A DNA stretch of 64,000 bases from Dyadobacter sp. SG02 (GTDB lineage: Bacteria; Bacteroidota; Bacteroidia; Cytophagales; Spirosomataceae): positions 620,001 to 684,000 of the forward strand of contig NZ_FNYL01000002.1 of assembly GCF_900109045.1 (NCBI RefSeq). The letters are read 5' to 3'. Below are positions 30,442 to 39,184 of this stretch, piece after piece. The number at the start of each line of letters is the position of its first letter. Position 1 is the first letter of the stretch. The translations under genes and the position numbers were made by a program. The notes under the pieces are model-generated. The model saw nothing but the letters and a program-made list of their open reading frames with translations, was not told the DNA's origin and did no database searches.

Positions 30442-33400
30442 CTATTCAGAAACCACGAACCGGTAAGTCTGCACGGTTTGTCCCTTGCTTATCCTGACCA
30501 GGTAAGTGCCCGGCAAATAGCCGGTGAGGTCGAAAGTGGCTTTCGGATTATTTGAAACCTGCTTTGCTGCGAGTACGCGGCCATTCGCATGGATAATGGA
30601 CAGCGAGGCATCGGCATTGTCGTCTCCTAGAAACACATCGAGATGGTCCGATGCCGGGTTAGGCCCGATCGTAAACAGTTTTTCTTTTGGTTTAAATGCA
30701 ATTGAAATAATGGAAGAAATGGTGCTGGTGCCGTCCATATCGACTTGTTTCAGGCGGTAATAACGGTTCCCGTCGGCGGTTTCTTCATCCATTATTGAAT
30801 ACTTTTTCGTCACACGGGTTGTACCTGAACCCTCCACGCGCGCGACCGTGCGGAAGGTACGCGCATCCGCGCTGCGCTCGACTTCGAAATGGCTGTTGTT
30901 TTCTTCCGAAGCCGTTTCCCATGACAGCATGACCTTATTATTCACCGGATTTCCCTTAAAATAAACGAGCTCGACCGGGAGGTTAGCCGATTGGCTGCCG
31001 TAAATGAAGATTTGCGGCCGGTAGAGTGCATTGGCATTTTCACGCGCATTGAAACTCGCATCGGTTTTACTGATAACCGCGGCATCGGTCGTGGTCGGCT
31101 CCGAGACGATGTGCAGCGAAAGCATTTTGTCGGCGGCAAGGCGGGCGATGACGGCCGACGACACATTGAACCGGATCGTGGAGCCTGCGACGGTGCCGGT
31201 CATTTCTCCGAGGCGTGTGGTATGGGCCGGTTTGTTTGCCCAGGTAATGCCGGTTTCGGTCCAGCCGTTGTTTTCCACGAGGTACAATGCCCATTTGGTG
31301 CTGGTAATGGACGTATTCGCATTGTTCACCCGCAGTTGCAGGATCGCGCTGTCGGGGTTCGAAGTAACTGAGGTCAGGTTGAATTTGATAAATGCCTCGC
31401 GGTCGTACCCGGCGCTTTCTTTCTTCACTGTCAGCACGGCGTCGGTGCCGTAGTTGGTGGTGGCATAAGCTGCGGTGCTGCCGCTTCCGCCGCTGCGCAC
31501 GAAGGCGTCGGCGACGGCGGTCAGGGTTGTCAGCGGTTCTGCGGGCTGCTGGTAATCGGGGCTGCTGGCGGTAATATGGGTTTCCACGGAACTTCCCGCG
31601 CCCGCGCCTGTGGGCAGGGTGATCGCCGCCGCTTTCATAGTAGCGAACTGGTTATTTTTAATACCCACATAAACCTGCTGCGCGCTCTGCGCCGGATCGG
31701 CGATATGCACCGTTACGTCGCTACTCGTCGTGTTTTTCAGCATCACCACACAGGCTTTGTCCACTTTGACAGTCACCTGGTCGGCCGTGAATTCACCAGG
31801 CTGGTAAAACACGATCTGCCAGATACCCAGCCCGTTGTGTCGCACTGCCTGGACTGTTGAAGTATTGGTTAATATACTGATGTCCGACGCATTGTAAGCC
31901 TGCATTTCACCCGCCGAGGTTTTGCCGGGAAGCACGAAATAGGCATAGGAAGCATTGTTAGGCGCTACACCATGTTTAAACCACAATTTGAAAACATCGG
32001 CGGATACCGACGCCGTGGAGCCGGTGGTGTTGATGGACGACCAGCTGCCCGTCTGACTTTGGTTACTCAGGGAAACGAGGCCCGCCTGCGGGAAATAGTA
32101 GCCTACATTGCCTTGCAACGCCCATTTCAGGTTACCGGCATAATCCCGCGAGCCATTGTTCAGCACGCTCACATTGTTGGAAGCGTCGGAAACCGTCACA
32201 TCCGTTTTTAAAAGGCATTGGTTTACGGTGGTATTAATAGCCTGGGCAGCGGAAGAATTAATGCCCGCGCCGAGGCAAACGATCTCATTATCAAAGTAAA
32301 ACCATGCCTTTTTAGCGGTAGTGCCGTAGTCGCTCATCGCGAATGCGCTTGCGCCGTAGGTGCCGTCGGAAACGCCGCCTACAAATGGTACCGTGCCGAA
32401 ATTTACGCCCCAGGAGGTTCTGACCGGGTAAGTCGTGATCCCCGGTACGGTGGTGCCGGGAATCTTGTTCCATTCCCAAACCGGGAAGATATTGTAATAC
32501 TCGTCGCCATTCACGGCAATGTAATTGGCGCCTTCGGTGAGGTAGTAGCCTTTAATATTCTCCCCATTACCCATCTCCGACTTCGCGTTGCGGTTGGAAA
32601 TACTCCGCTGCCCGAACATGTAGCCGGGCCGGTGATGCACGGTATAATCCGTGCGCCAGTAATGCACGTGCTCGGGTGCCACATTGTAGGAAGGCGCCTG
32701 CAAACCGCGCATGCGCTGGATCGCATTGTCGTATTCCGTAGCGTGGGCGGGCAGGTCGAAGGCTTTCACTTTTTCGATGAGGGCTACATCGGCTTTGCCC
32801 GCATTGGCACGGCTCACACCGCGTCCGTACAGGTTATAGTCGGCATAGGCGCCGCGGGAAGGTTTTACAAAGCCTTTTCTTACAAAATCCGAGAATATCG
32901 CCAGCTTGTCGCTCGAAAATGCGTAGGAAGTACCGGCCACATACACCGCGATATTGCTGATGCCCGACACATACTCGCGCCCGTACCCGTACACATACAG
33001 TTGCGGGCCGTGCGCCGTGTACGAGTTGTCGATCTGGATACCTTCGCCGGTCGTCACAACGATGGAATTGGTTACCGCTGTAATCGCCTGGTTGAGCAGG
33101 GTCTGGTTTTCGGTGAGGCAGGCGCGCATAATGTAATGTTGGGCCACGTCCGTGAGGTTGGAACCGTCTTTCGCGGGTGAAACGGTAATGGAAACACCTT
33201 TCGTCATCCAGGCGAGCATCTGGTTTTCGAGGGTTTGTGAAATGCCGGCAGGTGATTTGCGGAGACAAATGAGGGTATTGCCAATGTCTTTGGGCGCGCT
33301 GATGGACAGGTAAAACCAGTTGGTACTGGTTGGCGCGGGGCTCAATGCGAGCCAGTAGTTCATCACGCCTTCGATCCTGGCTTTCAAATCGGCGTCGCCG

Positions 33401-33711
33401 TAGTAAATGCTGCCGGGTTTCGAATAGGCTTTGGCGAGCGTACCCATTCGGGCCAGGTGGTTGCCCGGTGCCCAGTCGGTCTGGGCGGTGGAGGCGTAAT
33501 TGATGTCCGGCCAGGAAAAATCGGGTTGCAAAGTGCTGAGTAGGGAGGCTGTCTGCGTGTCCACGGTGGTGGCGCTCGTAGCCTGGAAATTGTCAAAAAT
33601 ACGGTCGGAAATGGTGGTGAAATCATTCTGGCCGTGCGCTTTGGAGCCCAGCAGTAACGCGATCATTCCCGCGAGGAAAAGCATTTGGGTAAAGGACTTA
33701 CATTGTTTCAT
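30442..33711 (-). CDS. Polysaccharide lyase family 8, secreted by type IX system
   Basis: A 1089-residue secreted enzyme with a signal peptide (1-28). Residues 30-700 form the PL8 alpha/alpha toroid and beta-sandwich. Catalytic residues are recognisable: Asn185 in GSNLTD, His234 and Tyr243 in YTAHGPQLYVYGYGREY (spaced nine apart, as in the Flavobacterium chondroitinase AC), and an Arg in YGRGVSR. A DNRLRE/CBM96-like domain (about 715-890) and a fibronectin-like segment (about 905-1000) precede a type A T9SS sorting domain (IGPNPASDHLDVFL to the end). PL8 enzymes cleave uronate-containing polymers such as hyaluronan, chondroitin or xanthan by beta-elimination. Part of the SusCD locus. Confidence 0.92.
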   Translation of the reverse strand: MKQCKSFTQMLFLAGMIALLLGSKAHGQNDFTTISDRIFDNFQATSATTVDTQTASLLSTLQPDFSWPDINYASTAQTDWAPGNHLARMGTLAKAYSKPGSIYYGDADLKARIEGVMNYWLALSPAPTSTNWFYLSISAPKDIGNTLICLRKSPAGISQTLENQMLAWMTKGVSITVSPAKDGSNLTDVAQHYIMRACLTENQTLLNQAITAVTNSIVVTTGEGIQIDNSYTAHGPQLYVYGYGREYVSGISNIAVYVAGTSYAFSSDKLAIFSDFVRKGFVKPSRGAYADYNLYGRGVSRANAGKADVALIEKVKAFDLPAHATEYDNAIQRMRGLQAPSYNVAPEHVHYWRTDYTVHHRPGYMFGQRSISNRNAKSEMGNGENIKGYYLTEGANYIAVNGDEYYNIFPVWEWNKIPGTTVPGITTYPVRTSWGVNFGTVPFVGGVSDGTYGASAFAMSDYGTTAKKAWFYFDNEIVCLGAGINSSAAQAINTTVNQCLLKTDVTVSDASNNVSVLNNGSRDYAGNLKWALQGNVGYYFPQAGLVSLSNQSQTGSWSSINTTGSTASVSADVFKLWFKHGVAPNNASYAYFVLPGKTSAGEMQAYNASDISILTNTSTVQAVRHNGLGIWQIVFYQPGEFTADQVTVKVDKACVVMLKNTTSSDVTVHIADPAQSAQQVYVGIKNNQFATMKAAAITLPTGAGAGSSVETHITASSPDYQQPAEPLTTLTAVADAFVRSGGSGSTAAYATTNYGTDAVLTVKKESAGYDREAFIKFNLTSVTSNPDSAILQLRVNNANTSITSTKWALYLVENNGWTETGITWANKPAHTTRLGEMTGTVAGSTIRFNVSSAVIARLAADKMLSLHIVSEPTTTDAAVISKTDASFNARENANALYRPQIFIYGSQSANLPVELVYFKGNPVNNKVMLSWETASEENNSHFEVERSADARTFRTVARVEGSGTTRVTKKYSIMDEETADGNRYYRLKQVDMDGTSTISSIISIAFKPKEKLFTIGPNPASDHLDVFLGDDNADASLSIIHANGRVLAAKQVSNNPKATFDLTGYLPGTYLVRISKGQTVQTYRFVVSE

Positions 33712-33756
33712 GAGTTGTTGAAATTAAATGGATAAGCCTGTTTTTTGACAAAATAC

Positions 33757-33790
33757 AAAAGCGGAGTGCAGCAAAACCACACTCCGCTTT
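33757..33790 (-). terminator. Hairpin between susD and the lyase gene
   Basis: AAAGCGGAGTG (33758-33768) pairs perfectly with CACTCCGCTTT (33780-33790) around an 11-base loop. On the minus strand it is followed by T-rich sequence (TTTTGTATTTTG). It lies between susD and the PL8 gene, so it may stop or attenuate read-through from susCD. Confidence 0.7.
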
Positions 33791-33801
33791 CGGGAATATA
33801 C

Positions 33802-35595
33802 TCAATTCATCCAGCCGGGATTTTGCTGCAAATTGGCGTTCCGCTCGATTTCCGCCTGCGGGATCGGCCAGGTGTTCAGGAAGTCGCCCGACCATATGTA
33901 AGGCACTACTACCGTTCCCCAAACCTGTTTCACGCCGTTTCCGGCAGAAAACACGGTCTCTTTGAGCGTACCCCAGCGCAGCTCGTCGAAATAATCGATG
34001 CCTTCGTTCACAAACTCCACGCGGCGCTCGTTGCGGATGCGCTCGCGGAGGTCGGCCTGGCCTGTAACGGTGGTGGCTGCATTGGAGTTGAGTAATGCCA
34101 CGCCTGCCCGCGCCCGGACTTCGTTCACGAGCGCCACGGCGTCCGCGGTATTGCCTTTTTCGTTCAATGCTTCGGCCCACATGAGCAGCACATCGGCATA
34201 GCGGATGATCGGGAAATCGGTAGGGCCGTAGGTACGGTTTTCGATCTCCACGCCCGGCGCGCCTTCGTACACGAACTTGCGGTGCAGGTAATAGAAGAGG
34301 TTACCGGTATCGGTGCGGAGGTCGGCGATCGTTAAACCATTCGCCACGCGGTACGGCCAGCGCGACACCGTGGGCGTAGTGCCGTTGTAGGGCGCGTAAG
34401 GTGTGATCACGTTCGCTTGTAGGCGCGGGTCGCGGTTTTCATAAGCCTTCAAAATCCGTTCTTCGTTGCCGGCAGGCAGGTAGAGGCTCATATCGAGGCC
34501 CTTGGCGGTCATCGCGGCGATTTCCGTCGCGGTAAGGTTGTTTCTCAGGAAATAAACCTCGCGTTTCTCAATGGGCATGGCATTATAGCCTGGGATAATG
34601 GCGTTCCAATTGAACTTGCTGCCGTCTTTGTTTTCATACAAATCCACGACATTCGGCGATATGAGGTAGGTATTCCAGCAAGAGCCCGTCGAAGAACGGG
34701 TACCGCAGAAGAATTGCGTGGTGGACCCGTAGCCGCTCACGCCCATATGCTGGATGGAGAAGATCATCTCGTCGCTCTGCTCGTTGGCCTGCTTGAAGAG
34801 CAGGCGATAGCTGTCGGCACCGCCGCCGGCAAACAATGCGTAGCCGGCAGCTTTCACTTTTTCGAAATCTGCGATGGCGAGGTCCCATTGTTTGGTATAC
34901 ATATATGCCTTTCCCCGCAATGCGTAAGCCGCGCCCTTTGTCACGTGGCCGAATGCGGCATTGCCTTTGGCATATTTGTCCGGCAATGCAGGCTCGTTGA
35001 TGGCGTCGGTGAGGTCCTTCACGACCTGCTCCCACACTTTCGCCTCGGTTTCGCGGCCTTTGGTGATCTCTTCCAGCTGCACGGGTTCCAGGTAAACGGG
35101 GACCCCTTTGAAAAGCTGGTTCAATCTGAAATAATAGTAGGCGCGGAGAAACTTGCTTTCGGCCAGGTAACGGGCCTTTTTCTCAGGCGAGGAAGGTGAC
35201 TTGTCGGTAATGTTCTTGATGGCGTCGTTGGCGCGGTGCACGCCTTCGTACAGCTCCGACCACATGCTGCTCACGTTGCTATTGCCCACGGTAGCGGTGC
35301 CGTTCATGAATGCGTCGCCATCGCGTTGCTGGCCGCTCATGCCCATGCGGTCGAAATGGTAGAGCTCGCGGCCGGAGGCGGCGCCGGTGTTGATGCCGAG
35401 CCGCAACCCGTTGTAGACGCCCGTCATGCCGAGGTCGGTGAGGTTGTCGGTCGTCCACATGTTGTTGGACGAAATGGAGCCGTAGGGGCTGGTATCGAGC
35501 AGGTCGGGCTCGCAGGCGCTCAATGCAAGCAGCGACAGCGCCGGAATGCCGATCCGGCAGACATTTCTTTTGAATATATGAATAGGGAATTTCAT
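33802..35595 (-). CDS. susD: SusD/RagB-family surface glycan-binding lipoprotein
   Basis: A 597-residue lipoprotein: signal peptide with lipobox ALSAC (Cys28) followed by EPD. The SusD fold shows the early IYNGLRLGINTGAA-like helix (GVYNGLRLG), AKYLAESKFLRAYYYFRL-type segment (KARYLAESKFLRAYYYFRLN), and the C-terminal DFPIIRYADVLLMWAEALNE and VEFVNEGIDYFDELRWG blocks. SusD proteins cap the SusC barrel and bind the incoming oligosaccharide. It starts 16 bp after the susC stop, so they are one transcript. Confidence 0.96.
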   Translation of the reverse strand: MKFPIHIFKRNVCRIGIPALSLLALSACEPDLLDTSPYGSISSNNMWTTDNLTDLGMTGVYNGLRLGINTGAASGRELYHFDRMGMSGQQRDGDAFMNGTATVGNSNVSSMWSELYEGVHRANDAIKNITDKSPSSPEKKARYLAESKFLRAYYYFRLNQLFKGVPVYLEPVQLEEITKGRETEAKVWEQVVKDLTDAINEPALPDKYAKGNAAFGHVTKGAAYALRGKAYMYTKQWDLAIADFEKVKAAGYALFAGGGADSYRLLFKQANEQSDEMIFSIQHMGVSGYGSTTQFFCGTRSSTGSCWNTYLISPNVVDLYENKDGSKFNWNAIIPGYNAMPIEKREVYFLRNNLTATEIAAMTAKGLDMSLYLPAGNEERILKAYENRDPRLQANVITPYAPYNGTTPTVSRWPYRVANGLTIADLRTDTGNLFYYLHRKFVYEGAPGVEIENRTYGPTDFPIIRYADVLLMWAEALNEKGNTADAVALVNEVRARAGVALLNSNAATTVTGQADLRERIRNERRVEFVNEGIDYFDELRWGTLKETVFSAGNGVKQVWGTVVVPYIWSGDFLNTWPIPQAEIERNANLQQNPGWMN

Positions 35596-35611
35596 GATAC
35601 TGATTTGAAAA

Positions 35612-38600
35612 TTAAAGGGTTACATTCACGCCAAGCGAGTATTGCTTCATGGTAGGATAACCTACTCCGGCACCGATCTCGGGATCGAGGCCCGGGTATT
35701 TGGTGATGATCAACAGGTTTTCACCGGAAAGGAACAGTCTTGCGCGGCTGATTTTCAGTTTTTTAGTCCAAACATCGGGGATGGAATAGCCCAGTTGCAG
35801 GTTTTTCAGCTTGATGTACGAAGCGTCGTAGAGCCAGGTGGTGCTGGAAGTGGTATTAATGGCGTCGCCATTGTATTTGAGCCTTGGGAACGAGCCGTTG
35901 ATGTTGTTGTTCGGGTCGGCAGGATTGGCGTCGTTGTAAAAGTAATGGTCGTCGGCCACGCGCAATGCAATACCGTTTCCGTCGCGCACGATGGAGTTGT
36001 TGTAGCCTTCGGCATTGTAATAATATTGCATTCCCGCCGAACCGGCCCAGATCATCGACAGGTCGAAACCTTTCCATGTCGCATCCATATTCAAACCGAA
36101 TACATATTTCGGGTTCGAAGTCGTGCCGGTGAACTTCCGGTCGTAGCTGTTTCCGTAGTTGCCGTCGCCATTCAGGTCGGCGAAGATGAAGTCGCCGTAA
36201 TAGAGCTGCGCTTTGCCGACGCTGTTTACAGGCGAGAACGAATAGCCTGCGGCCTTCATCGCGTTCACCCACGCGAGGTCGTCGGGCGTGCGGATCATAC
36301 CGTCTTTGGGGCCTGCATTGATATCCGCATCGCCGCCTGCTTTGTAAGTACCGTTGCCGCGGTAGCGTTCGCGGAGGTAGTATTCGTTGATTGCGCGATC
36401 TTCCAGGATGCGGTTGTCGGTACCGGTCGAAACATCGCCCAGGTTGCTCACGTAGGTGCGGGTACCGTCGGCATTAGTCACCCATTGCTCGTTCAGTTTG
36501 CCCTTGTAGTTCGTCACGCGGTTGATGTTGTAAGCAAAATTTCCATTGATAGAATAGTTTACACCACCCACCTTATCGCGCCATCCGAGCGAAAACTCGA
36601 TCCCGCGGTTGCGTACGGCGGCGGTATTCTGCGTGGGGGCCGAAACGGTTCCGGCAGTCAATGGAATGGGCGGGGTGGTGAGGATACCGTCGGTGTATTT
36701 ATCGTACCATTCCAGTTCGAAGCTCGCGCGGTTGTTCCAGGCATTTCCGTCGAGGCCGATGTTAGTCACTGTGGTCGATTCCCATCTCAGGAACGGGTTG
36801 GCGATCTTGCCTTGCGCGAGGCCGGAGGCGATAGTACCATTGAACGAGTAGTTGACCTTCCCGTAATTGGCCTGGTAGTCGTAATCTCCGGACGCATTGT
36901 TCCCCAGCTTGCCCCAGGAGGCGCGCAGTTTCAGGTTCGGAATGTGGTTGCGGAGGCCGCCGAAGAAGTTTTCCTCCGAAATCCGCCAGCCTGCCGAGAA
37001 GGAAGGGAATGTACCCCAGCGCGTATCGGGCGAGAACCGGGAAGAGCCGTCGTAGCGGACGTTGGCTTCGAAAAGGTACTTCGAACGGAACGAGTAGTTG
37101 AGCCGCCCGAACCAGGAGCGCATGGCGCGATCGTATTCGGTGCCGGTGGTATTGGTCATGTCCGTAGCCGAGCCGAGGGTGGTAATGGTCCAGTCGATGA
37201 GGCCGGTTTTTGTGGCGTCGATATCGTAGTAGTTGTAGTAATACTGGTTGTACCCCGCCAGTGCCCCGATTTCGTGGTCTTTACCGATCGTCGTATTGTA
37301 CCGCAGCACATTGTCGAAGGTAATCTGGTAGTTTTTGTTGTAGGTATAACGCGTGGTCATCGTGGTCGGGTCGTTGGTCTGGTTCACGTCGTCGGCCACA
37401 TTATTGGCGAAATTCCAGCGCAGTACCGGAATGGCGTGCGAGTTGTATTCCGCAAACCGGATCTGGTAGTTCATTTTGGTCTCAAATTTCAAACCTTTGA
37501 GAATGTCGACATTGGCGAAAAGTGTCGTATTGAACCGCGATTCCGAATCCTTCCCGCCGGTTGTGTTCAGGTAGGCGAGAATTCCATTGGCGGTCTGGAT
37601 TTCGTCGGCGGCGGCAGGGAGCCCGTAACGGCCGTCGTAATAGGGGACAATGCCGGGCACGGTCTGGCGGAGGAAGTTGAATGCATTCGCCGTGTTACCC
37701 ATGTCTTTGGATTGGGTCTGGGCAAATGTCTGCGTGCCTACGGTTACCGCATTGCCGATCTTCGTCTGCACGTTGGCGCGGAGCTGGTAACGCTTCAGGC
37801 CGGTGTTCTGCATCACACCGGGGTTGTTCAGGTATCCTAGCGAGATATTGAATAGCGACTTTTCACTCCCGCCATTCACCGAGATATTATGATTTTGAAC
37901 GACATTGTTTTCAAAAATCACCTTACCCCAGTCGGTGTTGGGGTAGGCCAGCCAGTTGGGCACGCCGTTCGCGTTGAGCTCGTCGGGGTGCTGTTTGGCA
38001 TATTCCCAGGTCTGAATGGTCTGGTCGGAGTAAATGGGCACCGCGCGGCCGATGTTGGCGGCACCTTCATTGAAAAGGCGCATATGGCGCGGGTAGTCGG
38101 ATACGAACTGCGGCAGGTTACTGGGGCTGGCCGTCGAGAATAACCCGCTGTATGACACGGTAGTCTTGTTTTTGGAACCCTTTTTCGTGGTGATCAGGAT
38201 TACGCCGTTGGCTGCCTGCGAACCGTAAATGGCGGAGGACGCCGCATCTTTCAGGATCGAAATGCTCTCCACGTCGTTGGGGTTCACGGCATCCATGACG
38301 CCGATAATGCCGTCGATGAGCACCAGCGGGCTGTTGTCGTTGAGGGTACCGGTACCGCGGATGCGGATGGTAGCGCCGTCGTCGCCCGGCTTACCCGATC
38401 CCTGGCGTACGTACACGCCCTGGCCCAGGCCCGCGAGGGAGGAAGAAAGGTTCGTGACGGGGCGGCTTTCAATGCTTTTGGAGTCGATCGTGGCCACCGA
38501 GCCGGTCAGGTTTACCTTTTTCTGCTCGCCGTAGCCCACCACGACGAGTTCGTTGAGGTTACTGGCCAACGGCGCGAGGCTGATATTGAATTCCGTCTGG

Positions 38601-38995
38601 CTGCCGATCTCCTGTTCTCTGGATTCATAACCGACAAAACTGAACACCAGCGATTTGCCCGCGACGTCGGTGATTGTCAGTTTGAACCGGCCGTCGGCGT
38701 CGGTGACGGTTCCCTGCTGGGAGCCTTTCAGGATGACGCTTACTCCGGGAAGGCCTTCGCCTTTTTCGTCTGTTACTTTACCGCTCAGATCGGCTACCGC
38801 TTTTCGGGTAACGCCGGCCTGCGTTGGCACGGTGGCCTGCCGGGCGGCTACCGTAGCGATACAAGGTGCCGAAAGCAGTGAAAGCAAGGCCAGCGCGACA
38901 CCTGCGCGCCTGCCCAATTGCGTGACATGCGGGCGCAGCCGTGTACGGGACTGCCGGGTAGGAGGGTTAATTTTAGTTTTGGTAGAATACTTCAT
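35612..38995 (-). CDS. susC: SusC/RagA-family TonB-linked outer-membrane transporter
   Basis: An 1127-residue protein. I use ATG at 38995 (MKYSTKTKINPPT), giving an unusually long basic n-region before the hydrophobic signal core (VALALLSLLSAPCIATVAA). A CarboxypepD_reg domain (about 68-150; SGKVTDEKGEGLPGVSVIL) leads to a SusC-type plug with NELVVVGYGEQKKVNLTGSV, followed by the barrel, which ends in MKQYSLGVNVTL. It imports glycan oligomers across the outer membrane with SusD using TonB energy. Divergent from its hybrid regulator gene. Confidence 0.96.
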   Translation of the reverse strand: MKYSTKTKINPPTRQSRTRLRPHVTQLGRRAGVALALLSLLSAPCIATVAARQATVPTQAGVTRKAVADLSGKVTDEKGEGLPGVSVILKGSQQGTVTDADGRFKLTITDVAGKSLVFSFVGYESREQEIGSQTEFNISLAPLASNLNELVVVGYGEQKKVNLTGSVATIDSKSIESRPVTNLSSSLAGLGQGVYVRQGSGKPGDDGATIRIRGTGTLNDNSPLVLIDGIIGVMDAVNPNDVESISILKDAASSAIYGSQAANGVILITTKKGSKNKTTVSYSGLFSTASPSNLPQFVSDYPRHMRLFNEGAANIGRAVPIYSDQTIQTWEYAKQHPDELNANGVPNWLAYPNTDWGKVIFENNVVQNHNISVNGGSEKSLFNISLGYLNNPGVMQNTGLKRYQLRANVQTKIGNAVTVGTQTFAQTQSKDMGNTANAFNFLRQTVPGIVPYYDGRYGLPAAADEIQTANGILAYLNTTGGKDSESRFNTTLFANVDILKGLKFETKMNYQIRFAEYNSHAIPVLRWNFANNVADDVNQTNDPTTMTTRYTYNKNYQITFDNVLRYNTTIGKDHEIGALAGYNQYYYNYYDIDATKTGLIDWTITTLGSATDMTNTTGTEYDRAMRSWFGRLNYSFRSKYLFEANVRYDGSSRFSPDTRWGTFPSFSAGWRISEENFFGGLRNHIPNLKLRASWGKLGNNASGDYDYQANYGKVNYSFNGTIASGLAQGKIANPFLRWESTTVTNIGLDGNAWNNRASFELEWYDKYTDGILTTPPIPLTAGTVSAPTQNTAAVRNRGIEFSLGWRDKVGGVNYSINGNFAYNINRVTNYKGKLNEQWVTNADGTRTYVSNLGDVSTGTDNRILEDRAINEYYLRERYRGNGTYKAGGDADINAGPKDGMIRTPDDLAWVNAMKAAGYSFSPVNSVGKAQLYYGDFIFADLNGDGNYGNSYDRKFTGTTSNPKYVFGLNMDATWKGFDLSMIWAGSAGMQYYYNAEGYNNSIVRDGNGIALRVADDHYFYNDANPADPNNNINGSFPRLKYNGDAINTTSSTTWLYDASYIKLKNLQLGYSIPDVWTKKLKISRARLFLSGENLLIITKYPGLDPEIGAGVGYPTMKQYSLGVNVTL

Positions 38996-39184
38996 CGTAT
39001 TTCCCGGGATTTGAAGGTGGATTATTTTGCTTTGAAGAAAAATGTGTAAACAAAATTCCGTCAAAGCGGCCGTGAGACGGGGTGAAAATCCATTTGTAAT
39101 AGGGGTGTTTTTCAGCGGAGGGATAATTTTATCGTATTTTAGTACCAAAAAACAGTGGGCGAAAATGTGCCTGGCAAGCGACAA

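Noticed and set aside
35642..37840. Long plus-strand open frame (732 codons) opposite susC
   Set aside because: It lies wholly antisense to a certain SusC gene, has low-complexity Val/Gly-rich translation with no recognisable motif, and results from codon bias of the real gene.
38996..39184. 63-residue N-terminal extension of SusC
   Set aside because: It runs through the divergent regulatory region and destroys the signal peptide layout; ATG 38995 gives a usable signal sequence.
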